DNA from: Nocardioides sp. Root682
Lineage (GTDB): Bacteria > Actinomycetota > Actinomycetes > Propionibacteriales > Nocardioidaceae
Length of the DNA stretch: 64,000 bases
Assembly: GCF_001427795.1 (NCBI RefSeq)
Contig: NZ_LMHJ01000001.1
Span: forward strand, 915,773 to 979,772
Direction of reading: 5' to 3'
Shown piece by piece: positions 49,194 through 58,274 of the stretch. The position numbers were made by a program, and so were the translations under genes. The notes under the pieces were generated by a model. It saw only the letters and a program-made list of their open reading frames with translations. It was not told where the DNA came from and did not search any database. Every line of letters begins with the position of its first letter. Position 1 is the stretch's first letter.

Positions 49194-49718
49194 ATGCCAC
49201 TCCTTTTCGGACAGCATTGGAGAGTGGTCCGAGAGAAGCCCGCCGAAGAGCCGTCTTCACCCAAGACCGGCGACCTCGCCCTCGGGCGACGCATCGCCGA
49301 CCGCCGCGATGAGCTCGGACTGAGCCGCAAGGACCTGGCCAGTGCGACCGGGTTGTCCTACCCGTACATCGCGCAGATCGAGACCGGCTATCGCTCCCCT
49401 TCAATGAAGCACCAGTTCTCGATCGCCCGGGCTCTTGGTCTGTCCTTGGACGACCTGTTCAGCAGCCCCGACGACCAGACGTTTCCCGGATCCGCCGTTC
49501 CCGCGCCCCCCGCCGCGCCGCCTCCGCGCCTGCCTTCCAGGGCCCCCTCCCGTTCCCTGCGCACGACGCCCCGCCGGACCACGATCGACGAGGTCATCGA
49601 GCACGCCGTGACCGAGATCGAGTCACTTCCCGTGTCGGTGCGCCTCGAGGCGCTCTCCCGGATCCAGTTGCGGATCATGCAAGGTGTCACAGAGGAGCAG
49701 GCCCGCCGGCAGAGCTGA
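49194..49718 (+). CDS. XRE-family helix-turn-helix regulator
   Basis: A protein of about 174 residues. Residues 25-85 form an XRE-type HTH: LALGRRIADRRDELGLSR, KDLASATGLSYPYIAQIE, TGYRSPS and so on. A Pro-rich linker follows and the last 55 residues (TIDEVIEHAVTEIESLPVSV onward) form an amphipathic helix, probably for dimerisation. The start is uncertain; ATG 49194 has no clear site and GTG 49224 is an alternative. It lies 56 bp after the SNF2 helicase on the same strand, so it probably represses this cluster. Confidence 0.75.
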   Translation: MPLLFGQHWRVVREKPAEEPSSPKTGDLALGRRIADRRDELGLSRKDLASATGLSYPYIAQIETGYRSPSMKHQFSIARALGLSLDDLFSSPDDQTFPGSAVPAPPAAPPPRLPSRAPSRSLRTTPRRTTIDEVIEHAVTEIESLPVSVRLEALSRIQLRIMQGVTEEQARRQS

Positions 49719-49760
49719 CCCGCTCAACTCCGCCGCCGCAGCAAGCCAACCCGACTGAAC

Positions 49761-52700
49761 TCAGAGCCCGGACAGGCGCCCGGCGACCGAAGCGAAGAGT
49801 TCCGCCTCGGTCTCGAAGTCCTCCACTTGGTCTGGCAGCCCCAAGCCCGGCAGCCATGCCTTGAGGTCGACCAACTGACAGGTCCCTCGGAAGTCGGACA
49901 GCAAGATCAGCCATCGTGGGCCGTCAGTGGTGGTTCGATTGGCATCCTCCATCAGGAGGTGTAGCCGGGCATAGGTCTCGTTGACACGCATCATGTCCGC
50001 GAGCCGATCGCCGTACGCACCACCCCACGGATGCTGCACGAATGCGGCGACCTCTCCCGCCGAGGTCACCAGGTTCAGCGCGTAGCTGTTCGCCCCGTGG
50101 CCGGCGTTGCTTAGCGCGAACATGTGGCCCTTGCGAGCGAGATGCTCGACGACCCGTTCGACCGTGAAAAGGTACTGCTCCATCGGATCGATGTACCTGC
50201 TGCCCCAATGCCACTCACCAAAGGTGTCGATGCTGCGCTCGCCGATTGCTCCGAGGGGCGGAACGACCAGACCTCCGGCCGACACCTTCCGGCGGAGGTT
50301 TCCAAAATCGCCGCCGAACCGTTGACATGCCTGCTTCAAAGCGGCCAGGGCCTGTGGGGAGGCCGAGTCGAAGTCACCAAAGCGGTCGACATCACCTTCG
50401 ATAGTGAGCAAGACTTGGTGCCGCTCACCGTCGCCGGTGATCCGGACCTTGCCTCGAGCGCCGACGAGCGAATGGCGTTGCGCGAACACCTTGGCTGCGG
50501 CCTCGTGCTCGGTGGTGGCCAGCACATAGGAAACGCGAAGTTCGCGGTGACCGATGCGCCGGGCAACAGCAGGCACGCCGGCGACGACAAACTGCGCGGA
50601 GTCGTCGTCCCTCACCCTGATGCTTGTGGCGTTCACCTGTGCCATGTAATCGGCAATGGGGTTGCTGTTCGTGGATTCCACGGCCGTCTCCGACTGTGCG
50701 CTCGCCACACCATGTAACGGAACCATCCCAGCGGGCGCGCTACCGGCCGGAGGCTCGGCCCAGGTGATCAGCCATCCATCCGCGTCTGGGTCGACGCCGT
50801 AGCCGTCACGCAAGGTGCGAGCGATGTGTTCGGCGACATCCGCCGTGTTCTCCCTGCTATACGTCCGGTGCCAGTTCGGATCATCAGCACCGGCCGGTGC
50901 CTGCCAGCCCAAGTGGCCAAGGCGCTGCATGTCGGTTTCGTTCAGGCGTGATGCGCCCTCAAGGTAGGTGTTGCTGACCGCCTCAGCAAACAGGTCGCCG
51001 CCTTCGTTGGAGATCTGGACATAGACCTCGTCGTCGCGAACCTGACGTTGCACTTCGACGCTCATCGTTGACGTGAACTGGTCGAGGACCTCCCGGATCT
51101 CAACGAGAGTCTGATCCCACTCGACTCCGAGCGGGCCCAGAATCGCCCCCACGACTCCGTCGGGCAATTGCTGCGCAGGTGGCGTCGCCCGATCGACAGT
51201 CGCGCGGCGCTCATCCCACTCGAGGTTGGCGACGGGTGCCGCCGTCAACATCTGGTCCGGAATCGTGTACATCTCATCGGCCGAGGTAATGCCCAGCCTC
51301 GCCAAGCGTGCGTGCTCTAACGGCGAAAGGACATCCCACAGGCGATACGCCGCAGATGCGGTGGCCGTCAACAGTAGGAGCGCGGTCTCGTGAACTGCGG
51401 CGGGATCCACCACAGACAAAGGGCGTGCGTAATGCAGCGTGACCACCTGCGGTCCGGGTGACAACGAGTAGGTCGCTTGGGGTTGGTCGAATGGTGCTGA
51501 CGCGACCGCTTCGTCGACCCGCGAGGTATCGGTCACCCCCGCAATCTGCGACTCGCACCGGAACTCGCCGACCCCGGCATCGAGGACGATGCGGCCGGCC
51601 CACGGACCAAACCCGATCCGGGCCTCGGTCCAATGCGAACCACCCAACGGCTCGACACGCAATATTCCCCGGGTGGCAACGACCGAGCTACGCGCCGCGG
51701 ACACCGACGTGTTCTGCGCTGCAGCGTCCGTTTCCTGGAGTCCATCAGACTGCGGAGCCGGCGACCTTGGCGGACGGTTGAGCTGTTCGTTAGGCACGGA
51801 AAGCCCGCCCAGGGCTGCGCCGATCAGTCGAAGTACGTCATCGACGCCGGCCTCATGGAGCCGGCCGGTGTCGATGACGACGTCCCGGGAGTCGTTGCCC
51901 ACGATGTCCTCGATTGCAACGACGTACGGCTTTCCGCGTTGCCTGCTCGCCAGTCGGTTGGGCAGCATCACCCGAAACCCGTCATCGCGATCGCAGGATG
52001 CGACCACGGCGGTCGTTCGCGCACTCTGAAGGAACACGGTGCCGCCGATGCTGCAGGCGGCGACGATGCCTGGCCAGGACCGAGCCGACCTATTGAACAG
52101 CAGCAACGCGATTGCGTCCATCGAGTCCGGCGAGAACTCCACGAACCCGGTCGGCGGCGGCGTCAACCATCGCGGCTCACCCGGGTCGCCGCCCAGGGCG
52201 AACTCGAACCCGGGGAGCGGGTACTGGCCGGCGCCTATGCGCACCGATTGATCAACTGTGTCCCCCTTCAGGACGACAGAGAAATACGGAATCGCGCCAT
52301 CCCCATCGACGATCTTCAGAAACTCCCGCACTGCGTCACGGGTGGTGTCACCGCGAAGGACACAGGACGCGCCCCCGATGGTCACGCGAACGTAGCCACG
52401 CGCGTCTGTGCCGATCGTCGGTTCCTCCGAGCTCTCGATCCACCACGACAACAGCCCGACGAAATCCGCCGCATCGTCACAATGGTGTCCGAACGGGATC
52501 GAATCCTTCACCGCCACGTCGGGACCGTCGTCCTTCGCTCCAAATAGGCGGGGCCAACCGTCGTACGCCGTCACGGGAGTCACGAGGAGGTCGAGCGGAT
52601 TCCCCCGAAGCGCCCCATGGAGGCCCACCAACTCTGCACGTCGCCGCTGGGGGAGATTCCGACGCATTTCAGAAGCCAAAGCTGCCGTGTACATCGCGCA

Positions 52701-53042
52701 GGCCATTACTAGGCCGACAGCCTCGTCCTCGGTCGCCTCGGCGTACGGCATCCGGTAGCGCAAGATGGGTGCCACTCCCGGCTCCAGCCTGATCGTCACC
52801 TCCGGCGACGGATACGGAACGCGATTCATAGCCGACTCGATCGGCGGACCGGGGAAGTCGAGGAGCGCCACCTCGGCCCACACCTCGCTGCTGGTTTCCA
52901 CCAGAACCAATCGGGCTGGAAACGGGCCCAGCCCGAACGACGCCGTCGTCCAGTCGGCGCCGCCGTCGGGCACTAGATTGATCGCCGGCAGGCGTCCCAA
53001 CTGTTCCAGCATCGCCCGGACGCGCATCGTTGTCATCATCAT
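49761..53042 (-). CDS. Giant protein with TY-Chap-like domain and internal duplication
   Basis: About 1093 residues. Two related segments occur near residues 28-215 and 465-630; both start with a W-T-x-A-x-(F/I)-G-(L/F)-G-P pattern (ADWTTASFGLGPFPARLVLV and HWTEARIGFGPWAGRIVL). Residues about 627-765 form a TY-Chap-like domain (VYVQISNEGGDLFAEAVSN, YLEGASRL, LGW) clearly similar to the one in the HNH protein. The last 300 residues are unassigned. TY-Chap domains belong to the T3SS-chaperone/YbjN-like group and probably bind other proteins. Three ATGs stand in a row; the third (53036) is best placed for GGAGG. No enzymatic motif was found. Confidence 0.7.
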   Translation of the reverse strand: MMMTTMRVRAMLEQLGRLPAINLVPDGGADWTTASFGLGPFPARLVLVETSSEVWAEVALLDFPGPPIESAMNRVPYPSPEVTIRLEPGVAPILRYRMPYAEATEDEAVGLVMACAMYTAALASEMRRNLPQRRRAELVGLHGALRGNPLDLLVTPVTAYDGWPRLFGAKDDGPDVAVKDSIPFGHHCDDAADFVGLLSWWIESSEEPTIGTDARGYVRVTIGGASCVLRGDTTRDAVREFLKIVDGDGAIPYFSVVLKGDTVDQSVRIGAGQYPLPGFEFALGGDPGEPRWLTPPPTGFVEFSPDSMDAIALLLFNRSARSWPGIVAACSIGGTVFLQSARTTAVVASCDRDDGFRVMLPNRLASRQRGKPYVVAIEDIVGNDSRDVVIDTGRLHEAGVDDVLRLIGAALGGLSVPNEQLNRPPRSPAPQSDGLQETDAAAQNTSVSAARSSVVATRGILRVEPLGGSHWTEARIGFGPWAGRIVLDAGVGEFRCESQIAGVTDTSRVDEAVASAPFDQPQATYSLSPGPQVVTLHYARPLSVVDPAAVHETALLLLTATASAAYRLWDVLSPLEHARLARLGITSADEMYTIPDQMLTAAPVANLEWDERRATVDRATPPAQQLPDGVVGAILGPLGVEWDQTLVEIREVLDQFTSTMSVEVQRQVRDDEVYVQISNEGGDLFAEAVSNTYLEGASRLNETDMQRLGHLGWQAPAGADDPNWHRTYSRENTADVAEHIARTLRDGYGVDPDADGWLITWAEPPAGSAPAGMVPLHGVASAQSETAVESTNSNPIADYMAQVNATSIRVRDDDSAQFVVAGVPAVARRIGHRELRVSYVLATTEHEAAAKVFAQRHSLVGARGKVRITGDGERHQVLLTIEGDVDRFGDFDSASPQALAALKQACQRFGGDFGNLRRKVSAGGLVVPPLGAIGERSIDTFGEWHWGSRYIDPMEQYLFTVERVVEHLARKGHMFALSNAGHGANSYALNLVTSAGEVAAFVQHPWGGAYGDRLADMMRVNETYARLHLLMEDANRTTTDGPRWLILLSDFRGTCQLVDLKAWLPGLGLPDQVEDFETEAELFASVAGRLSGL

Positions 53043-53110
53043 GGCCTCCCTCCGTTCGTAGGCTATGGGCTAAGCGAGTTCGTACGCCGACGAACGGGCG
53101 TATCGCGATG

Positions 53111-54400
53111 TCATTCGCGCTCCTCAACATCGCCCTCCGGGCGGATGGTGCGGCCGCGCTTGCGGCTTCCGCGGTGGTAGGAGTCGCGCGACATCTTCGA
53201 CGCGTACGCCGAGCCCTCGACATCCGCTGCGGTGTCCAGCCGGCCGACCTCGTCGAGTTCCGCCTCGATGTCGGCCTTGCCCGGCGCAGGCGCAGCCGCC
53301 CACGCGACGCTCAGCAGGTTCCGCGTCTCACCGAGCATCTGCTTGCCCGTCGCGACGTCACCCTGCTCGAACGCTTCCGAGGCCTTGCGCTTGGCGTCCT
53401 GCGCCTCCTGGAACAGCACTTCGGAGTGGACGGTCGGGTCTGCAATCCGGCCGGCCGCCTCGTCGCCCGGCACCACGTTGACCGTGATCGGCAGCGAAGC
53501 GACGTGCTCGACGAGCCCCGGGAGTTCGACGTACGACAACTCCAGGGTGACGACCTTCGCCAACCCGAGCCCTGCCATCGCGGGCACCTTCAACTTCAGC
53601 AGGATCTTGCGGGACTCCTCGCTGTAGAGGTCACCCAACTCGACCATCACCTGGCCCTCGCCGATCTGCTGCGCGGGCAGGTCGTTGTAGAGACGCAGGA
53701 ACTCCACCGACGGCTCGAACTTGATCGTCAGCGACAGCGCCTGCACCACCTTGTTGAGCAGGCCCTCGACCTCACCCGCAATCGCGGCACCGGCCGCGTC
53801 GGGGTTCTGTGCGAAGACGTGGTTGCCCGACCCGGAACGGGCAATCGCGGAGAGCAGTGTCTCGTCGTACCCGTTGCCGTAGCCGAGGGTGGAGGTGACC
53901 ACGCCGTCGGCGTACGCCTTCGAGGCCACCGTGGCGAACTCGTCGGCATCCACGATGCCGCCATTGACGTGCCCATCCGAGATGACGAGCAGCGTGCCGC
54001 CCGCCGTCGCGACTCGACGGAGCTCGCGCAGGCCCCGGACGTAGCCCGCAGACAGGTCGGTCATGCCACCCGTCTCGACCGCCTGGATCTGCGCGATCAC
54101 CGCTTCCTTGTCGGTCAGCGGACCGGCCGGTACGACAACCTGGGCCGAGTTGTCGAACGTGACGAGCCCGAAGTTGTCGCTCGGCTCGAGCCGACGAACG
54201 AGCGCGATGAGAGCCTGCTTCGCGCCTTCCAGGGGTGCGCCGGACATCGAGCCGCTCCGGTCCAGGACGACCTCGAGCGAGGCCTGGCGTCGTACGACCT
54301 CGGCCAGGGCAGCGGGGGCCTCCAGTTCGAGCAGGACAGCAACCTCGTCCTCGGTCTCGTGGGCAACGACGTTGACGTCGAGCAATGCATTGATCTTCAT
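53111..54400 (-). CDS. VWA-domain protein with intact MIDAS
   Basis: A 429-residue protein. The von Willebrand A domain spans about residues 40-230, with a MIDAS site VVLDRSGSMSG (43-53), the threonine in TGGMTDLSAG (about 110) and the aspartate in VISDGHVNGG. A beta-rich region follows and the last 60 residues are basic and disordered. The ATG has GGAGGAA at ideal spacing. It lies 33 bp after the deacetylase gene on the same strand. VWA proteins bind partners through a metal ion; here the partner may be the giant TY-Chap-like protein or the deacetylase, which is inference. Confidence 0.85.
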   Translation of the reverse strand: MKINALLDVNVVAHETEDEVAVLLELEAPAALAEVVRRQASLEVVLDRSGSMSGAPLEGAKQALIALVRRLEPSDNFGLVTFDNSAQVVVPAGPLTDKEAVIAQIQAVETGGMTDLSAGYVRGLRELRRVATAGGTLLVISDGHVNGGIVDADEFATVASKAYADGVVTSTLGYGNGYDETLLSAIARSGSGNHVFAQNPDAAGAAIAGEVEGLLNKVVQALSLTIKFEPSVEFLRLYNDLPAQQIGEGQVMVELGDLYSEESRKILLKLKVPAMAGLGLAKVVTLELSYVELPGLVEHVASLPITVNVVPGDEAAGRIADPTVHSEVLFQEAQDAKRKASEAFEQGDVATGKQMLGETRNLLSVAWAAAPAPGKADIEAELDEVGRLDTAADVEGSAYASKMSRDSYHRGSRKRGRTIRPEGDVEERE

Positions 54401-54433
54401 GGTTCCTCCGGGTGTTTCGAACGAATGGATTGG

Positions 54434-55447
54434 TCAGTGGTTGTTTCGGCAGAACTGGACCCACGGGTCGTTCGAGTCGACGACCTCGGGGGTCATCAGG
54501 GCCTCGTGCAGGTTGCGGATCGTTTCGGTCCACGCGGCCGGGGTCTCGGTGAGGGGCTGGTATCCCCCGGCGCCGCCGACGATCACGGGGATGTCGATGT
54601 CGGCCGCACAGAACCCGAGGCTCCGCGCGGCGGCCCCGATGCCCTCGAGGGAGTACTTGAGCGTCGACAACGGATCGCCGGCCAGACCGTCCGCGCCGCA
54701 GGCCAGGAGGATCACGTCGGGACCCTGGTTGTAGGCAAGGTCGAGGATCTCGTGCATCGCGGCCGCCAGGTCGGTGTCGTCCGACCCGGCCGCCAGGGAC
54801 CAGTTGTGTACGCCGTCCTTGGGCCGGCTGTTCTTGCCGGTGCCCGGGAAGATCGTCCCGTCGTGGATTGAGCAAGTCAGGATGCCCGGGGTGTCCGCGA
54901 GGAGCGCCTCGACTCCGTCGCCGTGGTGGGCGTCCCAGTCGACGTACATGACCTTCTTGCCCGCCGCGACCAGCCGCCGGGCCGCCCACGCCATGTCGTT
55001 GAGGACACAGAATCCGCCCGAGCGATCCCGCATCGCGTGGTGCTTGGCGCCTTGGGGGTTGAACCAGATGCCCGTACGCCACTCGGCGAGCAGGTCCTCG
55101 ACGAGGTCGACCGTGCCCTGGAACATCACCGCGGCCGTGTCACGCAACTCGAGGTTGCTGCCCGACCACTCATCCGAGAGCCCATCGTGCAGGTCCGTCA
55201 GGTACCGATGGTCGTGGACGAGTCCGGCTTCCTGGAGCATCCGGTGCAGGTCGAGCTCGGGCCTGATGAGCCGCAGGTCCACGCCGGCCGTCGCCGCCCA
55301 GGTGATGATCTGGTCCACCACGATCCGGGCCCGCTCCGGGTTGGTCGGGTGGCCGGTGCCGAGCTGCCAGTCGAGGTAACGCGGTGTGTACGCGACGGTG
55401 ACCGGGACGGTCGGGTTGTTCGGGTTGCTGCTCATCTCGCTGGTCAT
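54434..55447 (-). CDS. HDAC-family deacetylase (acetoin-utilisation/class II type)
   Basis: A zinc-dependent deacetylase of about 337 residues. Motifs are HPTNPERA near the start, the catalytic pair in AKHHAMRDRSGGFCVLND, the zinc ligands in YVDWDAHHGDG and the later ACGADGLAGDPLS with GGAGGYQPL. These match bacterial HDAC-like amidohydrolases acting on acetyl-lysine, acetylpolyamines or similar. ATG 55447 has GGAGA 5 bases ahead and was chosen over ATG 55474, which has no site. It is in one run with the VWA gene. Its substrate is unknown; protein deacetylation within this module is possible. Confidence 0.88.
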   Translation of the reverse strand: MTSEMSSNPNNPTVPVTVAYTPRYLDWQLGTGHPTNPERARIVVDQIITWAATAGVDLRLIRPELDLHRMLQEAGLVHDHRYLTDLHDGLSDEWSGSNLELRDTAAVMFQGTVDLVEDLLAEWRTGIWFNPQGAKHHAMRDRSGGFCVLNDMAWAARRLVAAGKKVMYVDWDAHHGDGVEALLADTPGILTCSIHDGTIFPGTGKNSRPKDGVHNWSLAAGSDDTDLAAAMHEILDLAYNQGPDVILLACGADGLAGDPLSTLKYSLEGIGAAARSLGFCAADIDIPVIVGGAGGYQPLTETPAAWTETIRNLHEALMTPEVVDSNDPWVQFCRNNH

Positions 55448-55532
55448 CGTTGTCTCCGGGAGTTCGTTGTGCATGTTCTTGTTGATGCTCTAAGCATTGC
55501 TCGGAGGTCCGACAGAACCACCGGATCGCCGT

Positions 55533-55860
55533 TCATGAGGCTTCTTGCAGGCGGATCGAGCGGATGATCCGCACGACGTCCAGAGGGTTCTCGGCCCGCC
55601 ACTGCGCCACCCGCGCCAGAACGGTTGCCCGCTCGGCTCGGGTCGCGCCGGTCCGCTCGAAGTGCCAGGCCAGGGCGTCCTCGGCGTACCAGATGTTCGC
55701 GGTCGGGCGGGCCGCACGGATCGCGGCCAGTGCCTCGACCGGGTCCCACCCCAGCCCCAGGAGTACGGCGTACCCGGCACTCGGGCCGCGGTTGATACCC
55801 ATGTGGCAGTGGGTGAAGACCACTCCCCCGGCGTACCTCTCTGGAACCAGTTCGTCGGGC
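55533..55860 (-). pseudogene. Dual-specificity phosphatase, C-terminal part only
   Basis: The minus-strand frame reads TGGVFTHC-like sequence with the CX5R loop HCHMGINRGPSAG, then WDPVEALAAIRAARPTANIW, and a helical tail (NPLDVVRIIRSIR) ending at 55533. This is the C-terminal two-thirds of an actinobacterial dual-specificity phosphatase. The N-terminal part is missing: upstream of about 55860 the same frame turns Arg-rich and unrelated. No start codon lies at the expected place. It is probably cut by a recombination event at the edge of the conjugation module. Confidence 0.65.
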
Positions 55861-55935
55861 GAGTGACGATTAAACTCACGGTTGGGCCCAAGATCACCTT
55901 GGGTTCGAAGCAGTGCTGGCGGATTGCGCGTCCGC

Positions 55936-57249
55936 TCAGCGATTCGGAGGACTAGCCCTACGCTCCGGCCGGTGGTCGATCGACTCCCGCAACTCCCGGC
56001 GACTCTCTCTGGCGGCTTCAGAGGCAGTTGGCGAGATCGGCGGCGGCCGAAGTTCGTAGCGTGTGATCGCGAGCAGGTCAGAGTCGATCGCCGCGGAGAC
56101 GGGCATGTATCGCTCACGGACCGGGCTCACGAGTTGGCCGGTGCCGTCGACGATCCGCGGCACCTTAACGCTGACGAAGTAGAGGCGTTCTGCGGCGCCC
56201 TGCTCGATGATCGACGCGATGCGTGCGTCGGCGCGTGTGAAGAGCTTGTTCAGGTCGCGGAGCGGTTCTGCGCTGGTGATCTCGTCGACGTGCAGCTCTC
56301 GCATCCGGCTGACCGCGTTGGCCGCCTCGGCTACGGCCGCTCCCCCGTTTCCGACGATGCCGCCGACATTGCGGGTGGCGCCCATGAGGTTCTTGTAGGT
56401 CTGCTCCCGCTCGAGCCACCCCTCGATCAATTCCGGTGCGACGTCGGGTGCGCGTCGGGCCGCCTGATGCGACAAGATCCGCTGACCATCCAGCACCCGG
56501 CGGAGACTGAGCGCTTCTGGGAACCTCGACAGGTGGACGAGCATGTTGTGCTCGGCTTGGAGAACTCCCCCAATCCCGGGCAGCGGGCCTCCGTCGATGG
56601 TCGCGGCTGGCGGGCGCCAGCCCCTCTGGTCGACCGAGTAGTCCGGGTCGTCGTACCCGGCGAAGGCGGCACAGACTTCGGCTGCTCGGTCGAGTCGGCC
56701 ACGCACCCGGATCGGGATCCAACCAGGGATTCCCTCGTACCGCTTGTCCAGTACGACGAGCGCGCGCGTCACCTCGGCAGCGTCCGTGAGCACAGTCATG
56801 CACTCCTGCTGGGACATTCGCCCTCGAGCGAGGTCTCCAGCGAAGTCATGCTCACCCAGAACCGCGGCCTTCGCGATCTGCCGCCAACTCTCGACGATGG
56901 GGTATTTCTGCTCAACCGACAGTTCCTTCATCGATGCGATGCCCGCGTTGGACATCCTGATCGATTCCAGGAGCCGGTGGCGGAACTCCTCGACCGGGCC
57001 GCGAGAACGCTCTGTGGAGCCCCCCAGATTGATCCTCGGGTTCGCTTCCATCACAGCGTGCACACACCAACCCAGGGCCGCCCCGCGATAACGCCGGATC
57101 TGCTGGCCGAGCAACTCGCGCTCCTCGGCGGTCGTCGACTCCGGAATGGTGTGGGACCCGGCTCCCCCAAGTCGCTGCTGGATGCGGTGCTGGCGCAGGA
57201 GGGTCGTCAGTTCCTGCCTCAGAAGGGTCCCGTTCTGGCCATAGGTCAT
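55936..57249 (-). CDS. Uncharacterised protein of the conjugative backbone, 437 residues
   Basis: No family is recognised. The ATG at 57249 overlaps the previous gene's stop (ATGA); the frame is open much further upstream but that part lies in other genes. The N-terminal half is helical and polar (LRQELTTLLRQHRIQQRL onward), the middle has an alpha-rich stretch ending GNGGAAVAEAANAVSRMREL, and the tail is Arg-rich. Its overlap with two further small genes and its place beside ParB-like and relaxase genes suggest a plasmid- or ICE-maintenance role. Confidence 0.65.
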   Translation of the reverse strand: MTYGQNGTLLRQELTTLLRQHRIQQRLGGAGSHTIPESTTAEERELLGQQIRRYRGAALGWCVHAVMEANPRINLGGSTERSRGPVEEFRHRLLESIRMSNAGIASMKELSVEQKYPIVESWRQIAKAAVLGEHDFAGDLARGRMSQQECMTVLTDAAEVTRALVVLDKRYEGIPGWIPIRVRGRLDRAAEVCAAFAGYDDPDYSVDQRGWRPPAATIDGGPLPGIGGVLQAEHNMLVHLSRFPEALSLRRVLDGQRILSHQAARRAPDVAPELIEGWLEREQTYKNLMGATRNVGGIVGNGGAAVAEAANAVSRMRELHVDEITSAEPLRDLNKLFTRADARIASIIEQGAAERLYFVSVKVPRIVDGTGQLVSPVRERYMPVSAAIDSDLLAITRYELRPPPISPTASEAARESRRELRESIDHRPERRASPPNR

Positions 57250-57542
57250 GGCCGGTCCAGAGCTCGGGCGTCTTCGAGTCTGGCGAGGACGAGCTCGACC
57301 TGGAGTCCATCGACGCCGTGGTCGACGAGTTCCTCGATCGCGGCTTCGGCGACGGTGTAGAGGACGTCTCGCTTGTCGGTGAGGACCTCTGTGATCGGCG
57401 GGATCTCGGCGCCGTGGATCCTGTCCAGCTCGAACAGGACGTACTCGTACCCAACCGACGCGTCGAAGGTGCGGGCGTTGTCGGCGAGGGCAGCGACATA
57501 GGAGCGGGCCTCGCTGAGGGTGACTGCGTGGGCGAGCAACAT
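57246..57542 (-). CDS. Small acidic protein, 98 residues
   Basis: An acidic, helical protein (EARSYVAALADNARTFDASV, later EVLTDKRDVLYTVAEAAIEE). It shares one base with the preceding stop (TGATG) and four with the following start (ATGA), so it is translated as part of a three-gene set. No homologue is recognised and no motif suggests a reaction. Confidence 0.6.
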   Translation of the reverse strand: MLLAHAVTLSEARSYVAALADNARTFDASVGYEYVLFELDRIHGAEIPPITEVLTDKRDVLYTVAEAAIEELVDHGVDGLQVELVLARLEDARALDRP

Positions 57543-57985
57543 CAGAGCTTCCTTTCGGGTACGGCGTCCGGGTGGGTGCCGTTGGGCCCAAGGTCAGCCG
57601 GCGTCGGCCCAGACCCAAGACCTGCGGCCTGACCTGTGGATGAGGCCGCGCGAACCTGCCCCTGTGCGACCCGGGCGAGGTCGACGTACCGGCGTCCCAG
57701 GTGCCGGCTGAGACCGACGAGTTCGTAGGCGTCGTTCTGAGAGAGACCGTGATCGACGATGTCGAGGAGTGCTTGGCCGATCTCGATCTCGAGGGCCGCG
57801 GCCGACTGCCGTACGGACGCCAGCGCACGATGCCGACGTCGGGCGCGACGCGCAGCGTCCTTGACCCTGGCGCGCCGCACTGAACCGAGCGGACTTCGTT
57901 CGTCGGCACGAGTGATTAGGCGGTCGATCTGTGAAACACATTCGCGGCGCCGCGCGCGCAACGCCTTACTCGTCTCGATGCCCAT
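57542..57985 (-). CDS. Small basic protein, 147 residues
   Basis: The first 60 residues are strongly basic (KALRARRRECVSQIDRL and ARRARRRHRALASV), the middle has an HTH-like stretch (LSQNDAYELVGLSRHLGRRY), and the tail is Gly/Pro-rich. It may bind DNA, which would suit a replication or transfer accessory factor. It is the first of three overlapping minus-strand genes and diverges from the ParB-like gene. Confidence 0.6.
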   Translation of the reverse strand: MGIETSKALRARRRECVSQIDRLITRADERSPLGSVRRARVKDAARRARRRHRALASVRQSAAALEIEIGQALLDIVDHGLSQNDAYELVGLSRHLGRRYVDLARVAQGQVRAASSTGQAAGLGSGPTPADLGPNGTHPDAVPERKL

Positions 57986-58274
57986 GCGAACTGCAAGCGC
58001 GACAGTCCAAGCGAATGGACAGGGTCCGTGTCCGGCCCCGGAACGACGTCACCTCACCGAGCAGCCCACCGAGTCCCTCACATTTCCTTCGCCTTCAGTG
58101 CCACACCCGATGCACGCAGTGAGGCCGCTGCATCGAGGGAGCCAGCGAGGCGGGCTTGCACCGGTGCCACTTCCCGGCGCCGTGATCCACAGCCTCAGAC
58201 AACGGCAGCGCACGGGATCCGACGAGACGCGCAGGCTGCCCACCGAACCCGCTCAACCAACCGAAGGAGACACC
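57986..58274. other. Divergent intergenic region without a gene
   Basis: These 289 bp separate the 147-residue protein gene from the ParB-like gene and should hold both promoters. I see no convincing gene, operator or iteron array in it. It is a reasonable place to look for a partition site or a transfer origin, but nothing in the bases shows either. Confidence 0.4.

Noticed and set aside
57250..57909. N-terminal extension of the 437-residue protein to 57909
   Set aside because: It reads through two other genes as Arg/Pro-rich sequence; the ATG at 57249 with ATGA overlap is better.
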